DNA of 64,000 bases from positions 2,542,001-2,606,000 of the forward strand of contig NZ_CP013380.1 in the NCBI RefSeq assembly GCF_001513745.1. Reading direction: 5' to 3'. Within the stretch, counting starts at the first letter, position 1; every line of letters begins with the position of its first letter. This DNA is from Burkholderia humptydooensis. Its GTDB lineage: Bacteria > Pseudomonadota > Gammaproteobacteria > Burkholderiales > Burkholderiaceae. A program made the translations under genes and the position numbers. Positions 17,712-25,279 of this stretch are shown here, one piece after another. The notes below the pieces were generated by a model. It was given only the letters and a program-made list of their open reading frames with translations, did not search any database and had not been told where the DNA came from.

Positions 17712-18731
17712 ATGGCGACCGTAAGCAAGCGCGACAATGGATGGATGTGCCAAGTCCGAAAGAAGGGCTTCCCCGCACGCTCAAAGAAGTTCGACACGAA
17801 AACAGAAGCCCTCGAATGGGGCCGCATTGTCGAAGCCGAAATGGACCGCGGGCTGTTCGTCAGCACGGACGAAGCCGACCGCACCACCGTCGCCGACCTG
17901 CTCGACCGCTACACCCGAGACGTGTCTCCGACCAAGCGCAGCGGCGGCAGCGACAAGGGGCGTGCGGAGAAGCTCAAGAAGCAACTCGGCGCGTACAAGT
18001 TGACTGCCCTTACCTCATCCCATCTCGTCGGCTACCGGGACGCCCGGCTCAAGGAGGTGTCGCCACAGACAGTCATCCACGAACTGAACCTACTGAACCG
18101 GGCGCTCACGTTGGCGACCCGCGAATGGGGCATCGTCCTGCCTTCCGGAATCCCGAAGGTCATCAAGCCAAGGAAACCGCAAGGTCGAGATCGGCGGCTT
18201 CACCCGGACGAGATTCAGGCGATCATTGACGCGACGGAATCGCCTGACCTGCGGGACTTCATCAGGCTCGCCGTAGCAACCGGCATGCGTCGCGGCGAAC
18301 TTGCGTCCCTCCGCTGGGAGAACATCGATCTGGACCGCCGCACCGCGCACCTGCCGCTGACGAAGACTGACACGCCTCGTACCGTGCCGCTGTCCAGCGT
18401 CGCCACAGCCGTTCTACAGGCTCGCAAGGACGCCAGATACACCGTCCCCTTCGCCCTCACTGCGAACGCCCTCACGCGGGCTTTCTGCCGTGCCGTGCAG
18501 CGAGCGCGGGGTCTGTACGAGTCCACATGCCGCGTGCTGGAGCGCCCCGTCGATCCTCAATGGCTCGTCGGCATCCGACTGCACGACCTGCGCCACGAAG
18601 CGACGAGCCGCTTCTTCGAGCTGGGATTGCAGACGGTCGAGGTCGCCAGCATCACCGGGCACAAGACGCTCGCAATGCTGAAACGGTACACGCACCTGAA
18701 AGCAGAAGACCTCGCGAAGAAACTAGGTTGA
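17712..18731 (+). CDS. int: Tyrosine-family phage integrase 1
   Basis: A 339-residue integrase; the start at 17712 gives the normal arm-binding N-terminus (MATVSKRDNGW, like AP2-type domains). A SAM-like core-binding domain spans about 60-150. The catalytic domain has ATGMRRGELASLRW (first Arg), HDLRHEATSRF (His-x-x-Arg) and ITGHKTLAMLKRYTHL (third His and nucleophile Tyr). All catalytic residues are present. The frame is open back through attL, but no start is likely there. It lies directly inside attL, pointing inwards, as for tRNA-integrating phages. A second, related integrase gene follows after 56 bases. Confidence 0.93.
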   Translation: MATVSKRDNGWMCQVRKKGFPARSKKFDTKTEALEWGRIVEAEMDRGLFVSTDEADRTTVADLLDRYTRDVSPTKRSGGSDKGRAEKLKKQLGAYKLTALTSSHLVGYRDARLKEVSPQTVIHELNLLNRALTLATREWGIVLPSGIPKVIKPRKPQGRDRRLHPDEIQAIIDATESPDLRDFIRLAVATGMRRGELASLRWENIDLDRRTAHLPLTKTDTPRTVPLSSVATAVLQARKDARYTVPFALTANALTRAFCRAVQRARGLYESTCRVLERPVDPQWLVGIRLHDLRHEATSRFFELGLQTVEVASITGHKTLAMLKRYTHLKAEDLAKKLG

Positions 18732-18787
18732 CAGCCGACACCACTTCGGAGACACTAAAAGGCAGCACGACAATCAACGAGAGTAAC

Positions 18788-19807
18788 ATGGGTACGCTAC
18801 AGGAACGCCCGAACGGGCATTGGACGGGCAAGGTTCGCAAAGCCGGATACCCCGCACAGTCCGCCACATTCCCGACTCGCAAAGAGGCCGAGAAGTGGAT
18901 CATCGATACTGAGGCAGCAATCAACGCTGGACGCTTCCAAAATCTAGACGGCTCAGCCCTCCTCCGCGATGTTATTGATCGCTACCTTCGGGACGTTACG
19001 CCAAGCAAGAAGGGGGAATCCTCAGAGACGTGGCGGCTCAAGGCCATCCAGCGGGACGAGATCGGCTCGTACTCGGTCGGCAAGCTCACACCCGCCGTCG
19101 TGGCGAACTGGCGCGACCGCAGGCTGGCCGGTACTGACGGCAGGCCCGTGTCGGGGTCTACGGTCAACCGGGAGATGAACCTTCTGCATCACGTACTGGA
19201 GACAGCCCGTAAAGAGTGGGGACTTGGCGCTCCGGTCAATCCCGTATCTGAAGTCCGCCGTCCCAAGAACAGCCCAGCGCGGGAGCGCCGCCTCACCAGC
19301 GACGAGAAAGTCGCCTTGCTCGCTGCCTGTCGGCAGACGCACTCGCGTTCTGGTCGGCAGAGCTACCTCGCCGATGTTGTTGAGCTGGCTCTGGAGACAG
19401 GTATGAGACAGGGCGAAATCATCAAGCTGGAGATCGAACAAGTACGTCTAGATGATCGATTCGTCGGCCTGCGCGCTGGCGGCACAAAGACCGAGGAGGC
19501 CCGCACCGTCCCGCTAAGCACTCGCGCTGCGGAGATATTGAAGTCCGTGATAGGCGACCGCACAACGGGCCGCGTATGGGTTGGCCTGACGAGTGATGCC
19601 GTGAAGCGTGCGTTCATCCGTGCTCGCGACCGGGCTGGAATCAAAGACTTGACGTTCCATGACTCGCGGCACGACGCTACTACCCGTTTTGTGGAGCTGG
19701 GTCTGACCGACACCGAGGTGATGTCGATCACGGGCCACAAGACTCAATCCATGATGCGCAAGTACACGCACCTGCGTGCAAAGGACTTGGCGAAGAAGCT
19801 GGGATGA
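18788..19807 (+). CDS. Tyrosine-family phage integrase 2
   Basis: Also 339 residues and clearly related in sequence to the preceding integrase (compare KVRKAGYPAQSATFPTRKEA with VRKKGFPARSKKFDTKTEA, and RYLRDVTPSKKG with RYTRDVSPTKRSG). The catalytic set is complete: ETGMRQGEIIKLE, FHDSRHDATTRF and ITGHKTQSMMRKYTHL. The gene looks functional. Tandem paralogues of this kind may split integration and excision or prefer different sites. It ends one base before the spanin gene on the opposite strand. Confidence 0.92.
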   Translation: MGTLQERPNGHWTGKVRKAGYPAQSATFPTRKEAEKWIIDTEAAINAGRFQNLDGSALLRDVIDRYLRDVTPSKKGESSETWRLKAIQRDEIGSYSVGKLTPAVVANWRDRRLAGTDGRPVSGSTVNREMNLLHHVLETARKEWGLGAPVNPVSEVRRPKNSPARERRLTSDEKVALLAACRQTHSRSGRQSYLADVVELALETGMRQGEIIKLEIEQVRLDDRFVGLRAGGTKTEEARTVPLSTRAAEILKSVIGDRTTGRVWVGLTSDAVKRAFIRARDRAGIKDLTFHDSRHDATTRFVELGLTDTEVMSITGHKTQSMMRKYTHLRAKDLAKKLG

Positions 19808-20044
19808 CTACTTGAAGAAGGCGCGCAGCGCATCGAGCTGCGCGTTGCAGAAGTCCAGCGCCGTCTGGTAGTCATGGACGGACTGGACGAGCCCACCGAG
19901 GGTATGGTCGGTCGGCGGCGTAGGCTCAGCGCACGGCTGAAGCAGTGTCGCCGGTGGACGCAGCGGGACGGTTGCCGTACAGGCTGTCCCACACAGCGTC
20001 AGGAACAGCAGTGCTGCTCCAGTCAGGGTTCGCTTGGAGTGCAT
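19808..20044 (-). CDS. Rz1-like outer-membrane spanin (o-spanin)
   Basis: A 78-residue lipoprotein with signal [19 protein letters not shown] and lipobox CGTAC, then a Pro-rich start of the mature chain ([13 protein letters not shown]). It is encoded out of frame within the 3' part of the Rz-like gene, the classic Rz/Rz1 overlap. O-spanins join with i-spanins to fuse inner and outer membrane in the last step of lysis. Confidence 0.85.
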   Translation of the reverse strand: MHSKRTLTGAALLFLTLCGTACTATVPLRPPATLLQPCAEPTPPTDHTLGGLVQSVHDYQTALDFCNAQLDALRAFFK

Positions 20045-20261
20045 TGGATACCTTCGTCTGGTTGGTGGAAGCTCTCGCGACAGTCTGTTGAGCGGCGTGT
20101 GTGTACGCGTCTATGGCAGCCTTGTTCGCCGCGAGGCTGGCCGTCAGTGAGGCAACCTGCTGCTGGGCAGCGTTCGCCCGCTGGTGTTCGGTGTAGGCCG
20201 TGACGCCGAGCCCGCCCACGAGGAGCAGGCCCAGCAGTACGGCGATGATTCGGTCGGTCAT
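19926..20261 (-). CDS. Rz-like inner-membrane spanin (i-spanin)
   Basis: A 111-residue protein with an N-terminal membrane anchor ([20 protein letters not shown]) and a periplasmic Ala/Gln-rich coiled-coil ([20 protein letters not shown]), the i-spanin layout. The start at 20261 overlaps the end of the endolysin gene by four bases, and the spanin partner gene lies inside its 3' end. Lysis order endolysin-Rz-Rz1 is as in phiKMV. Confidence 0.85.
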   Translation of the reverse strand: MTDRIIAVLLGLLLVGGLGVTAYTEHQRANAAQQQVASLTASLAANKAAIDAYTHAAQQTVARASTNQTKVSNALQANPDWSSTAVPDAVWDSLYGNRPAASTGDTASAVR

Positions 20262-20713
20262 TGAGTGCACACCTCGTATTCGGCCTGACGGCGCAGCACC
20301 AGTCCGCGCAGCTTCACGCCTTTGGCGTAGACCCACTTCTTCAGCTCCTCGCAGGCACCGCGATGGTCGCCCGCGTTGAACTTCTTGCGGAGGGTCGATC
20401 TGGCGAAATTGCCGCGCCCGACGTTGAACACGAAGTCGGTGTACGCGGCCAGCTCGTTCGCGTTGATCGGGCCTGTGGTCAGGTCCAGCACAGCACCCAT
20501 CGCCTCGGCGGAATCCGCGTTCAGGAGTTGGGTGCATTGGGCTGGCGAGTACACCCGCCCTACCCGCACGTCAGCTCCGGTGTGACCGGTACACGCCGTG
20601 GGGATGCCAACCGGGTCGAGGTAGACGGTGGTGCGAGTGCCCTCGTAGGTGAGTGTGAGCGGGACGCTAATTGCAAGCGCTGCCGCGATCACGGCAGCGC
20701 TAACGCGTGCCAT
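20258..20713 (-). CDS. SAR endolysin, T4/P21-type lysozyme (glycoside hydrolase 24)
   Basis: A 151-residue muramidase. The catalytic pattern E-8aa-D-5aa-T is exact: YEG (Glu about 24), YLD and IPT. Later [21 protein letters not shown] is the conserved lysozyme core. The first 22 residues ([20 protein letters not shown]) are a weakly hydrophobic, Ala-rich signal-anchor-release segment, so the enzyme is exported by Sec and held until the membrane is depolarised. It starts in a TAATG overlap with the upstream small gene and overlaps the spanin gene. Confidence 0.92.
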   Translation of the reverse strand: MARVSAAVIAAALAISVPLTLTYEGTRTTVYLDPVGIPTACTGHTGADVRVGRVYSPAQCTQLLNADSAEAMGAVLDLTTGPINANELAAYTDFVFNVGRGNFARSTLRKKFNAGDHRGACEELKKWVYAKGVKLRGLVLRRQAEYEVCTQ

Positions 20714-20931
20714 TAGGCGAGCTTCACCGTCTTGAGCTTGTCGCCGGTAGCAGCATGTGCGGCGTTCGCAGCAACGATGAAGAAGTCGCGCAGCGTCGCT
20801 GCGGATGCCACGCCCCCCGCGCCGCGCGCAGCAGCTTCTTCGATGCGGGTGACAGCCTGCGACGTGTCCCAGCGCAAGTCGTCGCCTTGGGCGTACGCCT
20901 CGCGGATGTTCGGCAGATCGGTTACAAGCAT
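20713..20931 (-). CDS. Small hypothetical protein between terminase and endolysin
   Basis: 72 residues, starting MLVTDLPNIREAY. In phiKMV-like phages this slot can hold a pinholin, but here hydrophobicity is modest (AARGAGGVASAATLRDFFIVAANAA only weakly membrane-like). It resembles a virion or packaging accessory more than a holin. Translationally coupled to the endolysin by TAATG. No family recognised. Confidence 0.6.
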   Translation of the reverse strand: MLVTDLPNIREAYAQGDDLRWDTSQAVTRIEEAAARGAGGVASAATLRDFFIVAANAAHAATGDKLKTVKLA

Positions 20932-20934
20932 GAG

Positions 20935-22731
20935 TTACCTCCGGTATTTGTTGAAAGCTGAGCCGCCGCTTCGGCGTCCAGTGGGATTGGTTCGGTAGTC
21001 CACGCGCGACAGTGGGTTCTTGATCCAGTCGTTGAACTCCTGCTCACGCAGGCGCTCGATTGCGCGTTCCTGATTGACGCCCATCTGCTCGACCCAATAC
21101 CGGCAAGCGCCCGCGAGGGCGTCCAGTCGGTCGTCGTGCTGGAGAGCGTTCTTGTCGCGCGTGATGTGCGCGATCTGGTGAAGCAGGGAGTAGCTCGGAC
21201 GCTTCTCCACCGGGTAGCGCTGGAGGGACTTCTCCTCGTCACGCGGGATGTCATCGTTGAAAACGAGCGAGCCGCGCGCGATGATCGGTTCGAGCACGTC
21301 GATGATCCGCAGCTCCTTCTGCCCGGATTCCCACGTCTCCTCAATGGCGCAGCCGTCGCCCACCGTCTGCGGGTATTCGGCGCGGAGGATCGGGAGCCAT
21401 GAGTGCAAGTACGCACCGTTGCCGAAGTTCTTCTCGACGAGGATTCGGTTCACCTTCCACTTCCGGGCAATGCCCGCGAGGAACTTGAAGCCCTCCGGGT
21501 CGAAGCCGCCCTTGATGCCGCCGACTTCCGCCACGAACAACGTGCCGTTCAGGAAGCCGACGACGGCGTAGCCCGTCTCGTCGCCGTTCTTGCCACCGCC
21601 TGCCGGGTCCACGTACATGACGATGCCTTGCAGTGGCGCACGGTCGCGCTCGACGCTGGACGGGATACCCATCGTGTACGTCGTGCCGTTGACTTGGTAC
21701 TTGATCGTCTCGTGCGCAAGCAGTCCCGGCGTGATGCCGAGAGGAAACAGCTCCGCGAAGCGCATCGTCATGATCTTGGCGAGGCGCAGCGGGAAGCGCT
21801 CCGAGTCCGCCAGCTTCGTGTTCAGCATGTGCTGGAGCTGGAAGTACGCCGGGCCTTGGTCATGCTCCTTCTTCGCGAGGAAGCTCTCGACGCCTGCTGG
21901 CAGCTCCGGGTCTACGGGCTGGCCTTGGTCGCCGAGCATCCCGCCTCCGGTCTGGAGTGACGGGTCCGCAAGGATGCGGCGCATGATGAACGGCGCGAGC
22001 ATGTCGCCGTAGTGCTCCATCTGAGTCGCAGTCGGGTAACGCCCCGGCCAGATGCGGACGGTGTAGCCCCGGCCCGGCAGCGTGTTGTAGATGGAGTTGA
22101 TCGACTGCGGTGTACCGAGGTAGACGATTCGCCCCGTCGAGCAGATGGATGGGAAGTCCCGTGTCAGTTGAAGCAACGCCTGACGTTGGTGCTCCGTCAG
22201 GGAGTTCTTCGCACTCTCAATGTCGTCCGCGATAAGCAGGTCGGCACGCTTACCTTGCAGGTTGCCGGTGACGCCGACGCACGCCACCGATGGCGACTTG
22301 TCCAGACCCTTGAGGGTGTGATGCACGTCGAATGCCTCGACCGAGGTTCGGTCGCCCGCGTTGCGGTCGGGGCGGAGACATCCAAGGATGTCCATCGTCA
22401 TGATGACGCGGACGATGAGGGTTGAGATTTCGTTCGCCTGAGTGCCGCCAGCCGAGATAATCAGCACGCGGAACTTCGGGTCGTGGATGAGGCACCAGAC
22501 TGCGAACAGTGCGCAGATGGTGGTCTTCGCTTGACCGCGTTGAGCCTGCACCATGAGGTAGTGCGGGCCGTACTCAAGGAACTCAGCGATGTCAGCCTGC
22601 ACCTCCGAGAGCGAGAAGCCGAGTTCAATCATCCCGTCTTCACAGAACGGGACGAAGTGAGGGTAGGCTTCTTGTAGGAGGGTGAGCTGCTCGATGCGCT
22701 GGATCGCGAGTTCTACTGACTCACGAGCCAT
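20935..22731 (-). CDS. Terminase large subunit
   Basis: A 598-residue packaging motor of the T7 gp19/phiKMV type. The ATPase half has the Walker A variant QAQRGQAKTT and Walker B LLIADDIE, with the coupling motif near YLGTPQ. The nuclease half begins with VMYVDPAGGGKNGDETGYA, its acidic metal site, and ends with QHDDRLDALAGAC. It cuts concatemers and pumps DNA through the portal. Start overlaps the small-subunit gene by 11 bases. Confidence 0.93.
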   Translation of the reverse strand: MARESVELAIQRIEQLTLLQEAYPHFVPFCEDGMIELGFSLSEVQADIAEFLEYGPHYLMVQAQRGQAKTTICALFAVWCLIHDPKFRVLIISAGGTQANEISTLIVRVIMTMDILGCLRPDRNAGDRTSVEAFDVHHTLKGLDKSPSVACVGVTGNLQGKRADLLIADDIESAKNSLTEHQRQALLQLTRDFPSICSTGRIVYLGTPQSINSIYNTLPGRGYTVRIWPGRYPTATQMEHYGDMLAPFIMRRILADPSLQTGGGMLGDQGQPVDPELPAGVESFLAKKEHDQGPAYFQLQHMLNTKLADSERFPLRLAKIMTMRFAELFPLGITPGLLAHETIKYQVNGTTYTMGIPSSVERDRAPLQGIVMYVDPAGGGKNGDETGYAVVGFLNGTLFVAEVGGIKGGFDPEGFKFLAGIARKWKVNRILVEKNFGNGAYLHSWLPILRAEYPQTVGDGCAIEETWESGQKELRIIDVLEPIIARGSLVFNDDIPRDEEKSLQRYPVEKRPSYSLLHQIAHITRDKNALQHDDRLDALAGACRYWVEQMGVNQERAIERLREQEFNDWIKNPLSRVDYRTNPTGRRSGGSAFNKYRR

Positions 22732-23035
22732 TCATCGCGATGGCTTGCTCGACGGCGGCGGCTGCCTCGTCGTCGGTTACTTCGGTCTGCGGAACCAGCG
22801 GAACCACATTGCGCTGCTTTCGCCGCGCCTGCATCTCCTGAATCTTCTTCTGCATCTCGGACAGGGCCGTGTTGTCTTCCACAACTGCCGTGATGTTGTT
22901 GTCCTTCAGGAACTTCGTTGCCGCGCCGAGGATGGCGGCGTTGCAGAGGTCGGCGTCTTGAACGAGCGTCTTGAACGTCTCGGCTACGAGCGCATGCAGT
23001 TCCGCCAGCGATTCGCTGCTGGCGGTCTTGCTCAC
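22721..23035 (-). CDS. Terminase small subunit
   Basis: 104 residues, immediately before the large subunit and overlapping it, as T7 gp18 precedes gp19. It is helical and charged (LAELHALVAETFKTLVQDAD and ALSEMQKKIQEMQARRKQR). The assignment rests on position, size and composition; T7-type small subunits are poorly conserved. The start codon overlaps the holin stop. Confidence 0.75.
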   Translation of the reverse strand: MSKTASSESLAELHALVAETFKTLVQDADLCNAAILGAATKFLKDNNITAVVEDNTALSEMQKKIQEMQARRKQRNVVPLVPQTEVTDDEAAAAVEQAIAMNGS

Positions 23036-23220
23036 TTCTTCTCCTTCCCGGTCAGGGTTCGGTACACCTTCGGTGCGATTACGATGAATTGCAGCACGAG
23101 GTAGACGCCCGTGCCGTACATGATCCAGTCCGAGAGCGGGTGCCCTAGGATAAGGGAGCCGCTCGTGTAGACCGGAGGTGCAGCCTGAACTACTGCCGAT
23201 GCTACTTCGCGGCTGTTCAT
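23032..23220 (-). CDS. Holin
   Basis: 62 residues with one strong membrane segment (DWIMYGTGVYLVLQFIVIAPKV) and a basic tail (TLTGKEKK). Position between tail fibre/assembly genes and the terminase small subunit equals that of T7 holin 17.5. It would permeabilise or depolarise the membrane and release the SAR endolysin. An AAGGAG-like site precedes the ATG at 23220. Confidence 0.75.
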   Translation of the reverse strand: MNSREVASAVVQAAPPVYTSGSLILGHPLSDWIMYGTGVYLVLQFIVIAPKVYRTLTGKEKK

Positions 23221-23229
23221 TTGTTCTCC

Positions 23230-23634
23230 TTAGATAGTTGGTTCCTCCGGCCAGTCGATGCTCATCGGATAGCCAGACTGCGCGGTGATATCTCGCAATG
23301 CTTGGCGGTACTTCCGGAATGGTGTTGGGTCCATTCCGGCATCCGCTGCCCGCCCCACGGCGGCGTCCGCTGCTTTGAGCAAAGCCTCGCGTCTATTGCG
23401 CGCTGCTCGATCGGCCTTCATAGAATTGAAAGCTCGTTCGTACTGAGCCCACAGCGGTCCAATTTCAGAGGGGGCCGGGGGACGCAGGTCAGTTCGTCCC
23501 CATCTGAAGATCGCTGCGGGAGCACGCTGATTCCCATTTGCATCGACTGCATGACCGATCCAGTAATCTTGGCCGTTCGCCGTGCCCGGATAGAGCTGCT
23601 GCACGCAGAATGTGAGTTGTTCGTTGGTAATCAT
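23230..23634 (-). CDS. Tail fibre assembly chaperone-like protein
   Basis: 134 residues. The C-terminal pattern YRQALRDITAQSGYPMSIDWP is the widespread ending of phage tail-fibre assembly proteins (RQALRDI...WP). The start at 23634 overlaps the tail fibre stop (TGATG), so it is coupled to the fibre gene it probably serves. Confidence 0.75.
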   Translation of the reverse strand: MITNEQLTFCVQQLYPGTANGQDYWIGHAVDANGNQRAPAAIFRWGRTDLRPPAPSEIGPLWAQYERAFNSMKADRAARNRREALLKAADAAVGRAADAGMDPTPFRKYRQALRDITAQSGYPMSIDWPEEPTI

Positions 23635-25199
23635 CAGTACGTCCTGATAGTGACGCATCGAATAAACTGCTCGCCCATCCGCATGTAATCGGAACTTGCT
23701 GTCCGCAAGCCAATCATCACGTACGGATTAGGTGCCTGAAGGGTTGCACCTGCCGTGAGCGGTCCGAATTCAACCGCTCCAGAGTTGAACTGACATTCAC
23801 GCGGAGCTGATCGGTTGTAGAGATCATTCAGCACATCGTTCGACCAGCCTCGGTTTTCGAACCACCAGTTTCCGTCCGGCGTCATGCGATGCGAGCCTCG
23901 CGAGAACATGTTGCCCCAATCATCAACGGCCCACGTTACTCCGCTGTAGGCGTTGTTGATGATCTCGACGCCACCGCCTTGACGTGCTCGGATGTACGCC
24001 CATGTGTTGTCGTTGTACCCGGATCGCAGCCCCAAGTCTGCCTGCCAGTTCGAGGCAGTGAGGCGAAGCCTCCAACCAACATCCTCACCCTTCGTCAGCT
24101 TTCCATTTGGATCGAAGTTACCGGTATCCCAAGGCGTTGCGCCCCAGCCAGGCCGCGCGCTCAAAACCAGCGCGCCGTCTTCGCCGAAATACGAGTATTT
24201 GTATGCGCCGGGCGGTCCAGAGCGGAACACGATGTTTCTCTTACGGGGATCGTTGTAGATGCCCGGCGCAGAGCCGTCTCCCTCCAGCCCGAAATTCAGA
24301 ATAACTTGCGGCACATAAAGCGCCCCGCTCATCTTGTCGCCGGACTTCTGTACCGCAGCATTCGCCGTGGCGACAGCCGCCGCAGCATCAGACTGAGCCT
24401 GCGTAGCCTTCGCGTCGATGCCGTTCGCCGTGCTAACTGCATTTGCCGCAGCCGTATCAGCGCTGCTCGCGCTGTTCACGGCCGACTTGGAGTTGTCGAG
24501 AGCACTTTGCGCCTTGGCGTCGATGCCGTTTGCAACTGACTGCGCGATGTTGGCCGTATTCACGGCCGACTTGGAATTATCAAGCGCCTGCTGAGCCTTC
24601 CCGTCGATGCCGTCTGCGACTGCTTTCGCCGCACCCGCAGTATTGACAGCGAACGTGGCATCTCCTCGGGCGGCATTCGATTGATCGACTGCGAATGCCG
24701 CGTTTCCATCTGCATGCTTTGCGGTAGCGGTCGCTGCGTTTGCCGTGTTGAGTGCAGTTGCCGAATCGATGATCGCCTTGGACGAGCCATCATTCAGCAA
24801 GTCGAATCGGTCGGCCATTTCCGCCGCGACGAACACACCCTGCTCGGCCATTTCGTCGAGGTTCGGCTCGTTCAGGACGGAGCCGTTCTTGAAGCTCACC
24901 AGCGGCGTGCCGCGTGGCGTGTCCCGGTAGATGACGATGTACTGGCCCAATGCTACGGGCGCTCCCAGCGTGATCTGGCTAGGGCCGGTCCACATGCCCG
25001 ACGTGATGACGAGCGGCGTAGTCCGGCCCGTGATCGGGTCGAACGTGTACGCCTTCACGTGATCCTTGCTGATGTACCCACCAGCGAAGTTGAAGCTGAA
25101 TGTTTTGGTCGAGCCGTCGCCCGGAGCGACAAGCATCGAGTTGCGCAGGCCACCCTGACCCGACGCGTCCAGCCACGGGACGAGATAGTCCGCTGCCAT
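23634..25199 (-). CDS. Tail fibre protein (T7 gp17-like N-terminus)
   Basis: A 521-residue fibre. Residues 1-130 resemble the phage T7 tail-fibre attachment domain (SFNFAGGYISKDHVKAYTFD, VIYRDTPRGTPLVSF, LDEMAEQGVFVAAEM). About 140-270 is an Ala/Asp/Asn-rich heptad region with repeated units such as KAQQALDNSKSAVNTAN and KAQSALDNSKSAVNSAS, a trimeric coiled coil. The C-terminal half is a Gly/Trp-rich receptor-binding region. It follows a phage-promoter motif (25218-25242) as gene 17 follows phi17 in T7. Confidence 0.9.
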   Translation of the reverse strand: MAADYLVPWLDASGQGGLRNSMLVAPGDGSTKTFSFNFAGGYISKDHVKAYTFDPITGRTTPLVITSGMWTGPSQITLGAPVALGQYIVIYRDTPRGTPLVSFKNGSVLNEPNLDEMAEQGVFVAAEMADRFDLLNDGSSKAIIDSATALNTANAATATAKHADGNAAFAVDQSNAARGDATFAVNTAGAAKAVADGIDGKAQQALDNSKSAVNTANIAQSVANGIDAKAQSALDNSKSAVNSASSADTAAANAVSTANGIDAKATQAQSDAAAAVATANAAVQKSGDKMSGALYVPQVILNFGLEGDGSAPGIYNDPRKRNIVFRSGPPGAYKYSYFGEDGALVLSARPGWGATPWDTGNFDPNGKLTKGEDVGWRLRLTASNWQADLGLRSGYNDNTWAYIRARQGGGVEIINNAYSGVTWAVDDWGNMFSRGSHRMTPDGNWWFENRGWSNDVLNDLYNRSAPRECQFNSGAVEFGPLTAGATLQAPNPYVMIGLRTASSDYMRMGEQFIRCVTIRTY

Positions 25200-25217
25200 G
25201 TTGGCCTCCTGTTGTTA

Positions 25218-25242
25218 GTGTCTGTCAGAGGGACATGAAATT
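25218..25242 (-). promoter_or_regulatory. Putative phage RNA polymerase promoter before the tail fibre gene
   Basis: Minus-strand copy of a motif with core TCATGTCCCTCTGACAGAC shared by five sites in the prophage. It ends about 19 bases before the fibre start codon and is preceded by a strong hairpin. A similar promoter (phi17) exists at this place in T7. Confidence 0.7.
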
Positions 25243-25249
25243 GCGGAGG

Positions 25250-25272
25250 CCCGCCCAGCGGCGCTGGGCGGG
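25250..25272 (-). terminator. GC-rich hairpin after the gp16-like gene
   Basis: Perfect 10-bp stem (CCCGCCCAGC and complement) with a 3-base loop, eight bases past the stop of the large internal virion gene and just ahead of the phage-type promoter. No U-run follows, so it may end or process transcripts rather than act as a classic host terminator. Confidence 0.55.
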
Positions 25273-25279
25273 TTCCGAC

